A DNA stretch of 64,000 nt, taken from the NCBI GenBank assembly GCA_039908345.1, contig JAMOBD010000002.1, positions 62,001 through 126,000 on the forward strand, given 5' to 3'. The notes under the pieces are model-generated. The model did not search any database. It had not been told where the DNA came from and saw only the letters and a program-made list of their open reading frames with translations. The position numbers and the translations under genes were made by a program. Below are positions 39,296 to 47,125 of the stretch, in pieces; the stretch's first letter is position 1; every line of letters begins with the position of its first letter. The stretch is from Magnetospirillum sp. WYHS-4 (lineage in GTDB: Bacteria; Pseudomonadota; Alphaproteobacteria; Rhodospirillales; GLO-3).

Positions 39296-40402
39296 GTGAC
39301 AGGGCAGGAATCTCTCGCCGACGGCCTGGAGCGCTTCATCGCCGCCAAGGCCGTCTTGGCCGCCGGGCATCCGTTGCGCTACCTGTTCTGGGAAGCGACC
39401 CTGCGCTGCAACCTGGCCTGCCGCCATTGCGGCAGCGATTGTTTCCGCGACAACACCACCCGCGACCGCGAACTTTCCCCCGAGACGATCAAGAACGAGT
39501 TGTCGGCCATCGCCGGCCGCCACGATCCGCAAGGCATCACCCTGGCGATCATCGGCGGCGAACCGCTGATCCGCCGCGACATCGAGGATGTGGGCGCCCA
39601 TGCCGCCGGCCTCGGTTTCGCCTGGGGCATCACCACCAACGGCCTGCTGCTCGACGCGCCCCGCCTGGCCTCCCTGAAGGCGGCGGGGCTGTCGACCATC
39701 TCGGTCAGCCTGGACGGCCTGGAGACGGCGCACGACACCCTGCGCCGCCGCGACGGGGCCTTCCGTCAGGTCAATGCCGCCCTGGAACGCCTAGTGGCCG
39801 ATCCCTTCCATGCCGGCTTCGACGTCATCTGCTGCGTCAACCGCCTGAACATCGGCGAACTGGCGCCCTTCGTCGAGCATCTGGCGGCGCTGGGCGTGCC
39901 GCAGGTCCGCTTCACGCCCGTTTTTTCGCGGGGGCGCGCCGGGCGGGATTCGGGCCTCATGCTGTCCGGCGACGACTACCGGCACCTTTTGGCCTTCATC
40001 GCCCAGGCCCGGCAAGGCCGCGGAGACATCGTCGTCACCCTGAGCGAGGAAGGCTACTGGGGGCCCAACTGGGAATGCCGGGTGCGCGACGGGCTGCACT
40101 ATTGCGGTTCAGGCACCGTCATCGCCTCGATCCTGCACGACGGCACGGTCACCGGCTGCCCCAGCGTCTCGCGCCGCTTTTCCGAAGGCAGCATCCGCGA
40201 GACTCCCTTTCTCGATCTCTGGGACAAGGGCTTCGCCCGCTTCCGCAAGGGGCGCCGCGCCCAGGCGCCGGAAGCCTGCCGGTCCTGCGAGCACTGGTAT
40301 CTCTGCGAAGGCGGAGGTTTTCATTTATTCGACCCCGAGGATTCCGCGACGGCCACCTGCGGTCTCGCCAAGATCGGGGAAATGGGAGAAGGCCATGAAT
40401 GA
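39296..40402 (+). CDS. Radical SAM/SPASM enzyme
   Basis: A 368-residue radical SAM protein. The cluster motif CNLACRHC is at residues 38-45, set in YLFWEATLRCNLACRHCGSDC, a context I associate with the rSAM/lipoprotein-type subfamily. The SAM-fold continues with TLAIIGGEPLIRRDIED and ITTNGLLLD. The C-terminus is a SPASM-like region (CGSGTVIASILHDGTVTGC and CRSCEHWYLCEGGG, last Cys in TATC), with one expected cysteine missing. SPASM proteins modify peptides or cofactors. I chose GTG 39296 (AAGGGGGA upstream); TTG 39272 is possible. It overlaps the Pal-like gene by eight bases. Confidence 0.88.
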   Translation: MTGQESLADGLERFIAAKAVLAAGHPLRYLFWEATLRCNLACRHCGSDCFRDNTTRDRELSPETIKNELSAIAGRHDPQGITLAIIGGEPLIRRDIEDVGAHAAGLGFAWGITTNGLLLDAPRLASLKAAGLSTISVSLDGLETAHDTLRRRDGAFRQVNAALERLVADPFHAGFDVICCVNRLNIGELAPFVEHLAALGVPQVRFTPVFSRGRAGRDSGLMLSGDDYRHLLAFIAQARQGRGDIVVTLSEEGYWGPNWECRVRDGLHYCGSGTVIASILHDGTVTGCPSVSRRFSEGSIRETPFLDLWDKGFARFRKGRRAQAPEACRSCEHWYLCEGGGFHLFDPEDSATATCGLAKIGEMGEGHE

Positions 40403-40907
40403 CACCCGTCGCGATTTCCTGATGCGCTTCGCCGCCACGGCGCTTGCCGCCTCCGGCACCGCCTGCGAGACGGTCCCCGAGGTCCAGAAGATCGACGATC
40501 CCCGCGCAAGGGTCGTCTACGGACCGCCGGCCCGCGCCCCGGAAGGCACCGTCGAACACTTCAACGCCGCGGTCGGCAGCGAAGTCCGCTTCGATACCGG
40601 ATCGCGCGCCCTGACCCCGGAGGCCAAGGCGATCCTCGATCGGCAGATCGCCTGGCTGCGCCGCTTCCCCGACTTCGCCGTCATGGTCGAAGGCCACTGC
40701 GATGAACGGGGATCGCGGGAATACAACCTGGCCCTGGGCGAGTCCCGCGCCGCGTCGGTCAAGAACTACATGGTCGTGCAGGGCGTCGCGGCGGGCCGCA
40801 TCCAGGCCGTCTCCTACGGCAAGGAGCGCCCCCTCGACCCCGGCCATGGTGAGGAATCCTGGGCGCGGAACCGCCGTGCGGTGACGGTCCCCGGCCCCAC
40901 GCGCTAG
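40395..40907 (+). CDS. Pal/OmpA-like protein with Tat-type signal
   Basis: A 170-residue exported protein. The N-terminus has twin arginines (RRDFLMRF, residues 5-12), a short hydrophobic stretch and Cys24 in ASGTAC, which resembles a lipobox but lacks Leu at -3. Residues about 60-165 form an OmpA/Pal peptidoglycan-binding domain with EGHCDERGSREYNLALGE and the ARNRRAV ending. It differs from ordinary Pal by the Tat-like leader and by sitting next to a radical SAM gene, not tolB. It overlaps the enzyme gene by eight bases, and the WD40 gene follows after four. It may be the enzyme's substrate. Confidence 0.87.
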   Translation: MNDTRRDFLMRFAATALAASGTACETVPEVQKIDDPRARVVYGPPARAPEGTVEHFNAAVGSEVRFDTGSRALTPEAKAILDRQIAWLRRFPDFAVMVEGHCDERGSREYNLALGESRAASVKNYMVVQGVAAGRIQAVSYGKERPLDPGHGEESWARNRRAVTVPGPTR

Positions 40908-40911
40908 CCCC

Positions 40912-42915
40912 ATGGGCCGGTTCGTCCCCCAAACCGCCGTCGCCAAGGTCGTCCGCCTGGCCTTCAGCGCCGACGGGAGCCTTCTGGCCGGCGGCACCAC
41001 CGAGGGCGAGGTGGTGATCTGGGAAGCGTGCCGCGGCCGCAAGCTGATGTCCCTCAGCCCCCACCGCGGGCCGGTCACCGCCCTCGCCTTCTCGCCCTCG
41101 GGCCGGCGGCTGGCCTCGGCCGGCTTCATCTCCGTCTCGGTAGCCGACGACACCATCGTCGAGGACCTGGACGCCGTCGAGATCGGGATCGCAGCCGGCA
41201 CTGTAGCTCCCTTGCCCAAACCGCCCAAACTCCGCTGGGTGCCGGCCGCCCGCAACCTGGCCTACCGGGGCGAGGACGAAGTCTGGATGGCATTGGCACC
41301 GAAATCCGGCTTCGGAACCTTCGAAGGCCGGTGGCGGCGCGGAAGGGATGGATTCGCCGTCGATCTGACGGAGGCGTCTCAAGCGGCGATAGCGATGCAC
41401 CCCGGCGGCATCCAGGTCGTCCACGATTGGGACGCCGCCGGCGTCGATATCCGGCGCGGCACCGTCCGGCTGGCCCGCTGGCCGCTGGAAGAATATCCCT
41501 GGGACGCCACCCTTTCGGCCGATGGCGGGACCCTGGCGGTGTTCACGACTTCGAAGCTGATGGCCGGCCGGCTGGAAGATGGGCCTCCGCACACCTTCGC
41601 CGCCGTCCGGGGACGCGCCTATTCCCTATCTCCGGACGGCCGGCGTCTCGCCTATGTCGAGGACAGCGGCAACCGCGACGAGCCTGCCCACCTCGTCATC
41701 GCCGACGTCCGCTCCGGGGAAATCCTGCACCGCCTCGCGCCAAGCGGCGGGCATGTGGCCGCCCTGGCTTTCGCTCCCGATGGCGAAACCCTGGCCCTTG
41801 CCTCCGAGACGGAGGTGGAAGTCCGGTCGATCACCGATGGCCGGCGACGGGACACGCCCGCCGCCGCTCCGGCTACCCTGGCCGGCGCCGCCCTGACACC
41901 GGACAACCGCGCGCTGATCTTGGCCGGCGGCCAAGCGGGCAAGCCCCTGCTGTTGCGGGTCGAACTGGCCGACGGCCGTGTCACTCGGCTGGATAGCGGT
42001 CTCGCCGGGCCGGTTATCGCCTTCGCCTTGGGCGGAACCTTGGCGGTTGTGGCGGCGGAAGGAGGCGTCGAGATCTGGGATGTCGAGCATGGTCACCGGC
42101 TCTGCACGGCGACCGGTTTCGTGGGCCGCGCCTGCTCGGCGGCGGTGGCTCCCGAGGGCACCCGCGCCCTGGTCGTGGTCCGGGATTGCGGCGACAGCGG
42201 TTGCCTGTTGTTCGAACCTGTCAAGGGCCCATCGCCCAGCCACCGCTCCGCCGGCGGCGATGCCGTCGACGCCGCCTTCCTTCACGATGGCGGGATCGTC
42301 TTCGGCTATCGCACCGCCCGCCAGGAGTTGGAGGCCGATCCCTGGAATCCGTCTGTTTCCCGGGCCCTGGGTGCCCAGGTCCAGATCGCGGCCCTCGCTT
42401 CCTCTGGGCGATGGGACGGGGCGCGGGCGGTGCGATACCACACGGCTTCCCAAGTCGACCGCCTGGCGGCGGTGGCGGGGACATCCTGGGTGGTCGGTAT
42501 CGAGCATATGTTCGACCATACCACGCGCTCCGTCATAGCCTGGAACCGCGACAGCGGCACCACGATCCCCTGCGGCACGGGAGACAGCCCGGCCGCCAGC
42601 GGCCCTACGGCCCTCGCCGTCAGCCCGGATGGGCGCCTCCTCGCCGAAGCGGTCGCCTCGCGTCCGGTGCGCCTGATCCTCTCCCCTGCGCCGGGTGCCG
42701 AACCCAACTCCTCGCTGGTTCTCGATGTGGGCGAGCGCCCCCTCTCTTCCCTGGCCTTTGGAGCCGATGGCCGCTTCCTGGTCGGATGCACCGACGACGG
42801 CACCGCGATCCTCTGGGATGTCGAGACGGGTCGCCAGACAACAGCCGTGCACGTGTCGGACGGCGAGGCGAAAATCGGACCGGCCACTCCAACCGGAGAG
42901 CCCTATCAACAATGA
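40912..42915 (+). CDS. WD40-repeat protein
   Basis: A 667-residue beta-propeller protein, probably one or two propellers. Repeats are clear at both ends (VVRLAFSADGSLLAGGTTEG, GPVTALAFSPSGRRLASAG, PLSSLAFGADGRFLVGCTDD) and degenerate in the middle (HVAALAFAPDGETLALASET). No signal peptide or membrane segment, so it is likely cytoplasmic; with two exported or cofactor-type partners this is curious. It follows the Pal-like gene by four bases and closes the operon. Function unknown; it could scaffold the radical SAM enzyme or its target. Confidence 0.85.
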   Translation: MGRFVPQTAVAKVVRLAFSADGSLLAGGTTEGEVVIWEACRGRKLMSLSPHRGPVTALAFSPSGRRLASAGFISVSVADDTIVEDLDAVEIGIAAGTVAPLPKPPKLRWVPAARNLAYRGEDEVWMALAPKSGFGTFEGRWRRGRDGFAVDLTEASQAAIAMHPGGIQVVHDWDAAGVDIRRGTVRLARWPLEEYPWDATLSADGGTLAVFTTSKLMAGRLEDGPPHTFAAVRGRAYSLSPDGRRLAYVEDSGNRDEPAHLVIADVRSGEILHRLAPSGGHVAALAFAPDGETLALASETEVEVRSITDGRRRDTPAAAPATLAGAALTPDNRALILAGGQAGKPLLLRVELADGRVTRLDSGLAGPVIAFALGGTLAVVAAEGGVEIWDVEHGHRLCTATGFVGRACSAAVAPEGTRALVVVRDCGDSGCLLFEPVKGPSPSHRSAGGDAVDAAFLHDGGIVFGYRTARQELEADPWNPSVSRALGAQVQIAALASSGRWDGARAVRYHTASQVDRLAAVAGTSWVVGIEHMFDHTTRSVIAWNRDSGTTIPCGTGDSPAASGPTALAVSPDGRLLAEAVASRPVRLILSPAPGAEPNSSLVLDVGERPLSSLAFGADGRFLVGCTDDGTAILWDVETGRQTTAVHVSDGEAKIGPATPTGEPYQQ

Positions 42916-42941
42916 AGAGTCTCGCTTCCACCTGCCGGCGG

Positions 42942-44840
42942 TCAGGAAACACGCCCCCCTTCCCGGAATATCTCGGCAGCAGGTAGGGTGAAGAAGAATG
43001 TCGAGCCCTGGTTCTGCCCCGTCGACTCGACCCAGATACGTCCCCCGTGCCGCTCGATGATCTTCTTGCAGACCGCCAACCCGATACCCGTGCCGCCACG
43101 TAATCGCCACCGAGTTCGATACCGATGCCGTTGTCGCGAACATGGAACCGCCACGCAGCCCCGTCGCGGACGCAGCCGACGGCGATGCGGGGCGGTCGAT
43201 CCGGAGCCCGATACTTGAGCGCGTTGCCGATCAGGTTCTGGAGCACGCGCTCCAATTCGTCACGGCTAGCCACGACGGCGGGAAGATCGGACGCGATCTC
43301 GACCTCGGCCGAGTTTTCGGTCAATTGAACCCGAAGGTTCGCGAGAACGGTGTCGATCGCCGCCCGAAGCGAAATCCGCGCCATCGGTTCGCTCTGGCGC
43401 CCCACCCGCGAAAAGTTCAGCAAATCGCGGATAAGGCTGTCCATGCGGAGTGCGCCATCGTGAACGAAGGCCAGGAACTCCTTCTCGTCGTTATCCAGAC
43501 GTCCCTCCAGCCGCCGGACAAGGCGGGTGGAATAGACGGTCACGTTGCGTAGCGGTTCGCGCAGGTCGTGGGAAGAGACGTAGGCGAAGGCCTCCAGTTC
43601 CCGGTTGGAGGCTCGCAGGGAGCTCTCGATATCCTTGAGCCGGGAGATGTCGAGACCCATCCCGACCAGACGGGCTCCCTTGTCTGTCCATAGTCGGTGG
43701 CCGGTGAAGAGGTGGGGTATCCGCCCTCCTCCCTTGGGCATCAAGAGCGCCTCGACGACCACGTCTCCTTCTGCGAAAACCTCGCCGATGGCGTCGGCGA
43801 TGGTGGACTTGTCGGCATCGGCAACGAGGTCCAGGGGATGCATGGCGACAATTTCGCTCGCCGTGTATCCGCTCACCTTTTCCAGCGCCCGGTTCCACAG
43901 GAGGAAATGCCCCCCTTCGTCGATCACATAGAACACGCCGGGCAGTGACTCCATGACCGACTGGATGAATTCCGTCTGCTCGCGGAGGGCTTGCCGCGAC
44001 TTCCCGTCCCGCCGTCGGCGATCCAGAAAGGCGGCAAGAAGGCCGGTGCCGAGCAATCGGCGAGCACGGCGTCGCGCCCCACTCCCACCACTACCAATAG
44101 GTCGAACCCAGGAATGCGGCGAAAGGAAGTAATCCTTGTCACTCCGTCCACTGGGGAAATGGTTGATGCCACGCCGTCCCGCATTCCCATCGCAATATCG
44201 GGAAATATGGTGGCGTTATCGACGGTGGTCCCGATGGCCTCGGGATGGTGCGGATAACGCGCCAGAATGAGCCCGTCGCCACGCTGCAGTGTCACATGCC
44301 CCGATGGCCCAAGGTCCAGACTCCGGTGAAAGTCGGAAAAGGTCTCGGGCAGAATATTGACCAGGGCGACACCGGAAAAATCACCATTCGCGCTTTCGAC
44401 CCGTCGGGCGAATGGAATGACGAACTGCCCACTCACTTTGCCGACGATAGGGGCCCCCACAAACATGGCGGAGCCATGGTCCCGTTTCCGTCTATCGCCA
44501 GAATGCGCGGAACAAAGGACAGGGACGTGGCCCAGGATTTCAGGTTTTCCCAGACTTCCCGGTCAGCCTCTACACGATTCCAGTCCGGGCTTTTCCCAAG
44601 CCTGTCCACGGTTGCCATCAGGGCGACATTGGTAGATTCAAAAACGTGACTCGCGTGAGTGGCGGCAACCAGCGTCAGGTCTCGAACCTTCGCTTCCGCT
44701 CTGCTCAAAACGGCATCGCGCTCCGACAAGGCAGTCAGGGCAAACAAGCAGCAAAATGCGACCGCCAGGGCCCCCCAGGCGGAAATCACTCGAATCACTA
44801 GCTTATTTTCGGGCCGCATGAAGAAGCCCATACTTTCCAC
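42942..44840 (-). pseudogene. PAS-sensor histidine kinase broken by three losses
   Basis: Pieces of one kinase lie in order on the minus strand but in different frames. First a transmembrane N-terminus (LVIRVISAWGALAVAFCCL) and sensor start to about 44470; then the Cache-like part from GAPIVGKVSGQFVIPFARRV to about 44050; then, in a third frame, TM2, PAS (GVFYVIDEGGHFLLWNRALE), HisKA (SSHDLREPLRNVTV) and the first half of HATPase to DNGIGIEL near 43100; last, in a fourth frame, [18 protein letters not shown] to the end. The intact kinase at 50055 has 22 residues between DNGIGI and GTGIGLA; here only 23 bases remain. Such losses abolish ATP binding. A sequencing or assembly error cannot be excluded. 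Confidence 0.8.
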
Positions 44841-44980
44841 AGTTACTCAGATGGCCCCCCTTTGGTGCAAGGCGAGTAAAATGTGTCGAGCATTACCACA
44901 TCCTATTGCCAATCAAGCGGAAAGAGCAACGGTAGACTTCTCCCGTCTCCTTCCCGTTTCATATGGATGGATATTTTGAA

Positions 44981-45057
44981 TGGCGCGCCCGGCAGGACTC
45001 GAACCTGCGACCCCCCGCTTAGAAGGCGGGTGCTCTATCCGGCTGAGCTACGGGCGC
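44981..45057 (-). tRNA. tRNA-Arg (TCT)
   Basis: A complete cloverleaf: acceptor GCGCCCG/CGGGCGC, D arm GCTC/GAGC, anticodon arm CCCGC/GCGGG with loop CTTCTAA (anticodon TCT), T arm GCAGG-TTCGAGT-CCTGC, and encoded CCA at 44983-44981. It reads Arg AGA codons, which are rare in such a GC-rich genome. It sits between the broken kinase and the NDUFS4-like gene. Confidence 0.96.
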
Positions 45058-45073
45058 CCATGGACCCGGTGGA

Positions 45074-45370
45074 TCAGGAAACCCGATCCCAGGCGAACTT
45101 GTCGGCGTAGTTCTTCGGCCGCACATGGCGCGCCTGCGGCTCCTCGACGCGAAAGGCCAAGCCATGCCGTTCCGCGAAGGCCACCGCCTGGTCACGGGTC
45201 TCGAATCTCATGCGGACCTGCTGGCGCGTGTCCGACGAACCGGTCCACCCCATCAACGGGTCGATGTCCTTGGCGGCCTCGGGCGCGAACTCCAGGAGCC
45301 AACGGCGGCCGTTGGCCTGACCGGACTGCATGGCGTTACGCGACGGCTGGAAGATGCGGGCCTCGATCAT
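45074..45370 (-). CDS. NDUFS4-like ETC complex I subunit family protein
   Basis: A 98-residue protein of the ETC_C1_NDUFA4/NDUFS4 family (MIEARIFQPSRNAMQSGQAN at the start; RWLLEFAPEAAKDIDPLMGW; QVRMRFETRDQAVAFAERHG; KNYADKFAWDR at the end). In mitochondria and alphaproteobacteria it is an accessory subunit of NADH:quinone oxidoreductase. ATG 45370 follows AGAGG. It is typical of alphaproteobacteria and supports the taxonomic placement. Confidence 0.93.
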   Translation of the reverse strand: MIEARIFQPSRNAMQSGQANGRRWLLEFAPEAAKDIDPLMGWTGSSDTRQQVRMRFETRDQAVAFAERHGLAFRVEEPQARHVRPKNYADKFAWDRVS

Positions 45371-45567
45371 GGCAACCTCTCGTTGGCGAAGGATGACAGG
45401 GATGTTAGCCTTACCAAGCTTGGCAAACAAGCGTCGGCCGCCTAGCGTCAGGAGAGAAATCGGGCCGTTGACATGCCCCCGACAGAAGCGGGAAACTTAA
45501 TACCGTCGGCCGGCCCCCTACAGGGGATGTTCGGGCCGGAGAATCGTCAGGACGGGAAGGAACCGAG

Positions 45568-45738
45568 ATGGACGTGTTGGTCCTGGGTGTGGCCCTTGCG
45601 ATTTGCCTGGCCTACGCGGTGCATGCAGTCAGAAACATGCTCCGCCCCCCTGCATCCGGGCACGGATGCGGAAGCTGTTCGAAGGGCGCCGGTTGCGGAA
45701 CGTCCAACGTCAAGCCCGGCGCGGAAGGGAAATGCTGA
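45568..45738 (+). CDS. Small Cys-rich membrane protein (FeoB-associated type)
   Basis: A 56-residue protein: one N-terminal helix (MDVLVLGVALAICLAYAVHA), a basic linker (VRNMLRPP) and a cysteine cluster CGSCSKGAGCG plus a terminal cysteine. This layout resembles the FeoB-associated Cys-rich membrane proteins, but no feo genes are nearby. ATG 45568 has GGGAAGGA upstream. Two adjacent bases after the gene lead to creA 38 bases later. Metal binding is inferred from the cysteines. Confidence 0.7.
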   Translation: MDVLVLGVALAICLAYAVHAVRNMLRPPASGHGCGSCSKGAGCGTSNVKPGAEGKC

Positions 45739-45776
45739 TTGGGGTCCGTCCGCCCGTCGCCCAGTTCGTGGGATGA

Positions 45777-46259
45777 ATGACGCCGATGACAAGATCGCCC
45801 TCGCTGCTGCCTTTCGTCGCGATTGCGGCCGTTTTCTCAGGTTCTACGGTTGTCACGGCCGAAGAGGTCGGCTGCGTCACGACATCCTTCAGGGTGCTCG
45901 GATCCGACAAGATCTGCATCGACTCGTTCAAGGACCCGAAGGTTGACGGCGTCGTCTGCCACGTCAGCCGGGCAAGGACCGGCGGCGTGAAGGGCTCCGT
46001 CGGGCTCGCGGAGGATACCTCGGACGCCGCGATCGCCTGCCGCCAAGTCGGTCCTATTGCCATGCGGGCCGAAATCAAGGACGGCGAGGACGTCTTCAAG
46101 GAAAGCCGGTCCTGGCTCTTCAAGAAACTCCAGGTGGTCCGATTCCACGACAAGCCGAACAACACCCTCGTGTATCTGGTCTACTCGGACAAGCTCATCG
46201 ACGGTTCGCCGAAGAATTCCGTCTCCACCGTTCCCATCATGCCCTGGCAGTCCAAGTGA
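45777..46259 (+). CDS. creA: CreA family periplasmic protein
   Basis: A 160-residue exported protein. Signal peptide to about TAEE (residue 29), then the CreA domain: [40 protein letters not shown] and [17 protein letters not shown]. CreA is widespread but its role is unknown. Start at ATG 45777; a Met at codon 4 is an alternative. It follows the small Cys-rich gene and may be co-transcribed. Confidence 0.93.
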   Translation: MTPMTRSPSLLPFVAIAAVFSGSTVVTAEEVGCVTTSFRVLGSDKICIDSFKDPKVDGVVCHVSRARTGGVKGSVGLAEDTSDAAIACRQVGPIAMRAEIKDGEDVFKESRSWLFKKLQVVRFHDKPNNTLVYLVYSDKLIDGSPKNSVSTVPIMPWQSK

Positions 46260-46307
46260 ACCGGAACGTTGTCCCGGCAAGCGCAACGGCTCACCGCCCC
46301 GCCCATA

Positions 46308-46460
46308 TCAACGAGGGGGATTTCGCCGCTCGCCTCCCAGGCTCAGCAACCGCCCAACCCTTTCCCCAAAAATTCCAGGGAATCTCTTGTTCAACTGCCT
46401 CAGCTTGACGACCAGCAACACCGCGAACGCAACAAGCCCCACCAGCAAGACATCGGCCAT
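46308..46460 (-). CDS. 50-residue single-pass membrane protein
   Basis: A very short gene reading MADVLLVGLVAFAVLLVVKL then a basic part ending in SLGGERRNPPR. GGAGAGG lies seven bases before the ATG, an excellent ribosome binding site, and the helix is flanked by positive residues (KLRQLNKR), which suggests the C-terminus faces the cytoplasm. No family recognised. It lies between creA and yajC on the opposite strand. Confidence 0.6.
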   Translation of the reverse strand: MADVLLVGLVAFAVLLVVKLRQLNKRFPGIFGERVGRLLSLGGERRNPPR

Positions 46461-46590
46461 GGCGTACCTCTCCTTCAGGGGCCTGCGATCCCATAGGGCG
46501 GTTCCGATCCGCCGGTCAAGCCCGCCACAGCATCGCGATCATCTTGCGATGCGATGACCTGACCGCCGATCACGATCGCAGACATACCGT

Positions 46591-46618
46591 TTGCATCGCG
46601 CGGCGGGCGGGCTATAGT
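46591..46618 (+). promoter_or_regulatory. Sigma-70-type promoter of yajC-secDF
   Basis: TTGCAT (46591-46596) and TATAGT (46613-46618) are spaced by 16 bases, 35 bases before the yajC start. It is the only good promoter match upstream of yajC. Confidence 0.6.
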
Positions 46619-46653
46619 CCGGGCCCATCGTCTCTAGGTACGCGAGGCTATCC

Positions 46654-47097
46654 ATGTTCGTTTCGCCGGCTTTCGCCCAAGCCGCTAGCGCCGCTCCGCA
46701 GGACGCGGCCGGCATGCCCTTCTTCATCATGATGCTGGCGCTGATCGGCGTCTTCTATTTCCTTATCATACGCCCCCAGACGGCGCAGATGAAGAAGCAC
46801 AAGGACATGTTGGCGGCTATCCGCCGCGGCGACCGCATCGTGGTGGGCGGCATCGTCGGCACGGTGACCAAGGTCATCGACGACAAGCACCTGACGGTCG
46901 AGATCGCCGAGAACATCCGCGTCCGCGTCAAGCGCGAGGCCGTGGCCTCCGTCGAAGCCAAGACCGAACCGGTCAAGGACGAGCCCGCCAACGATTCCGG
47001 CGAGGACGACGGGCCGGCCGGCGGCGAGGACAAGCCCGCCAAGCCGGCCAGCGCCGGCGCCGCCCTGAAGAATCTGCTGGGCGGCAAGAAGTCCTGA
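46654..47097 (+). CDS. yajC: Preprotein translocase subunit YajC
   Basis: A 147-residue inner-membrane protein of the SecDF-YajC complex. One hydrophobic helix (FFIMMLALIGVFYFLIIRPQ) is followed by the RGDRIVVGGIVGTVTKV core. The tail from about residue 105 is an acidic, Ala/Pro-rich extension (EPVKDEPANDSGEDDGPAGG) that is longer than in E. coli. secD follows after 28 bases. Confidence 0.95.
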   Translation: MFVSPAFAQAASAAPQDAAGMPFFIMMLALIGVFYFLIIRPQTAQMKKHKDMLAAIRRGDRIVVGGIVGTVTKVIDDKHLTVEIAENIRVRVKREAVASVEAKTEPVKDEPANDSGEDDGPAGGEDKPAKPASAGAALKNLLGGKKS

Positions 47098-47125
47098 GTC
47101 CAGTGCTAGCGGGAGCCGCCCTGCC

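Noticed and set aside
44841-44980. Possible further gene between the broken kinase and tRNA-Arg
   Set aside because: Only short frames without ribosome binding sites; this is probably the old kinase promoter region.
45468-45502. Promoter for the small Cys-rich gene from TTGACA at 45468
   Set aside because: The -35 box is perfect but the nearest -10-like TTAATA lies 23 bases away, too far for a standard promoter.
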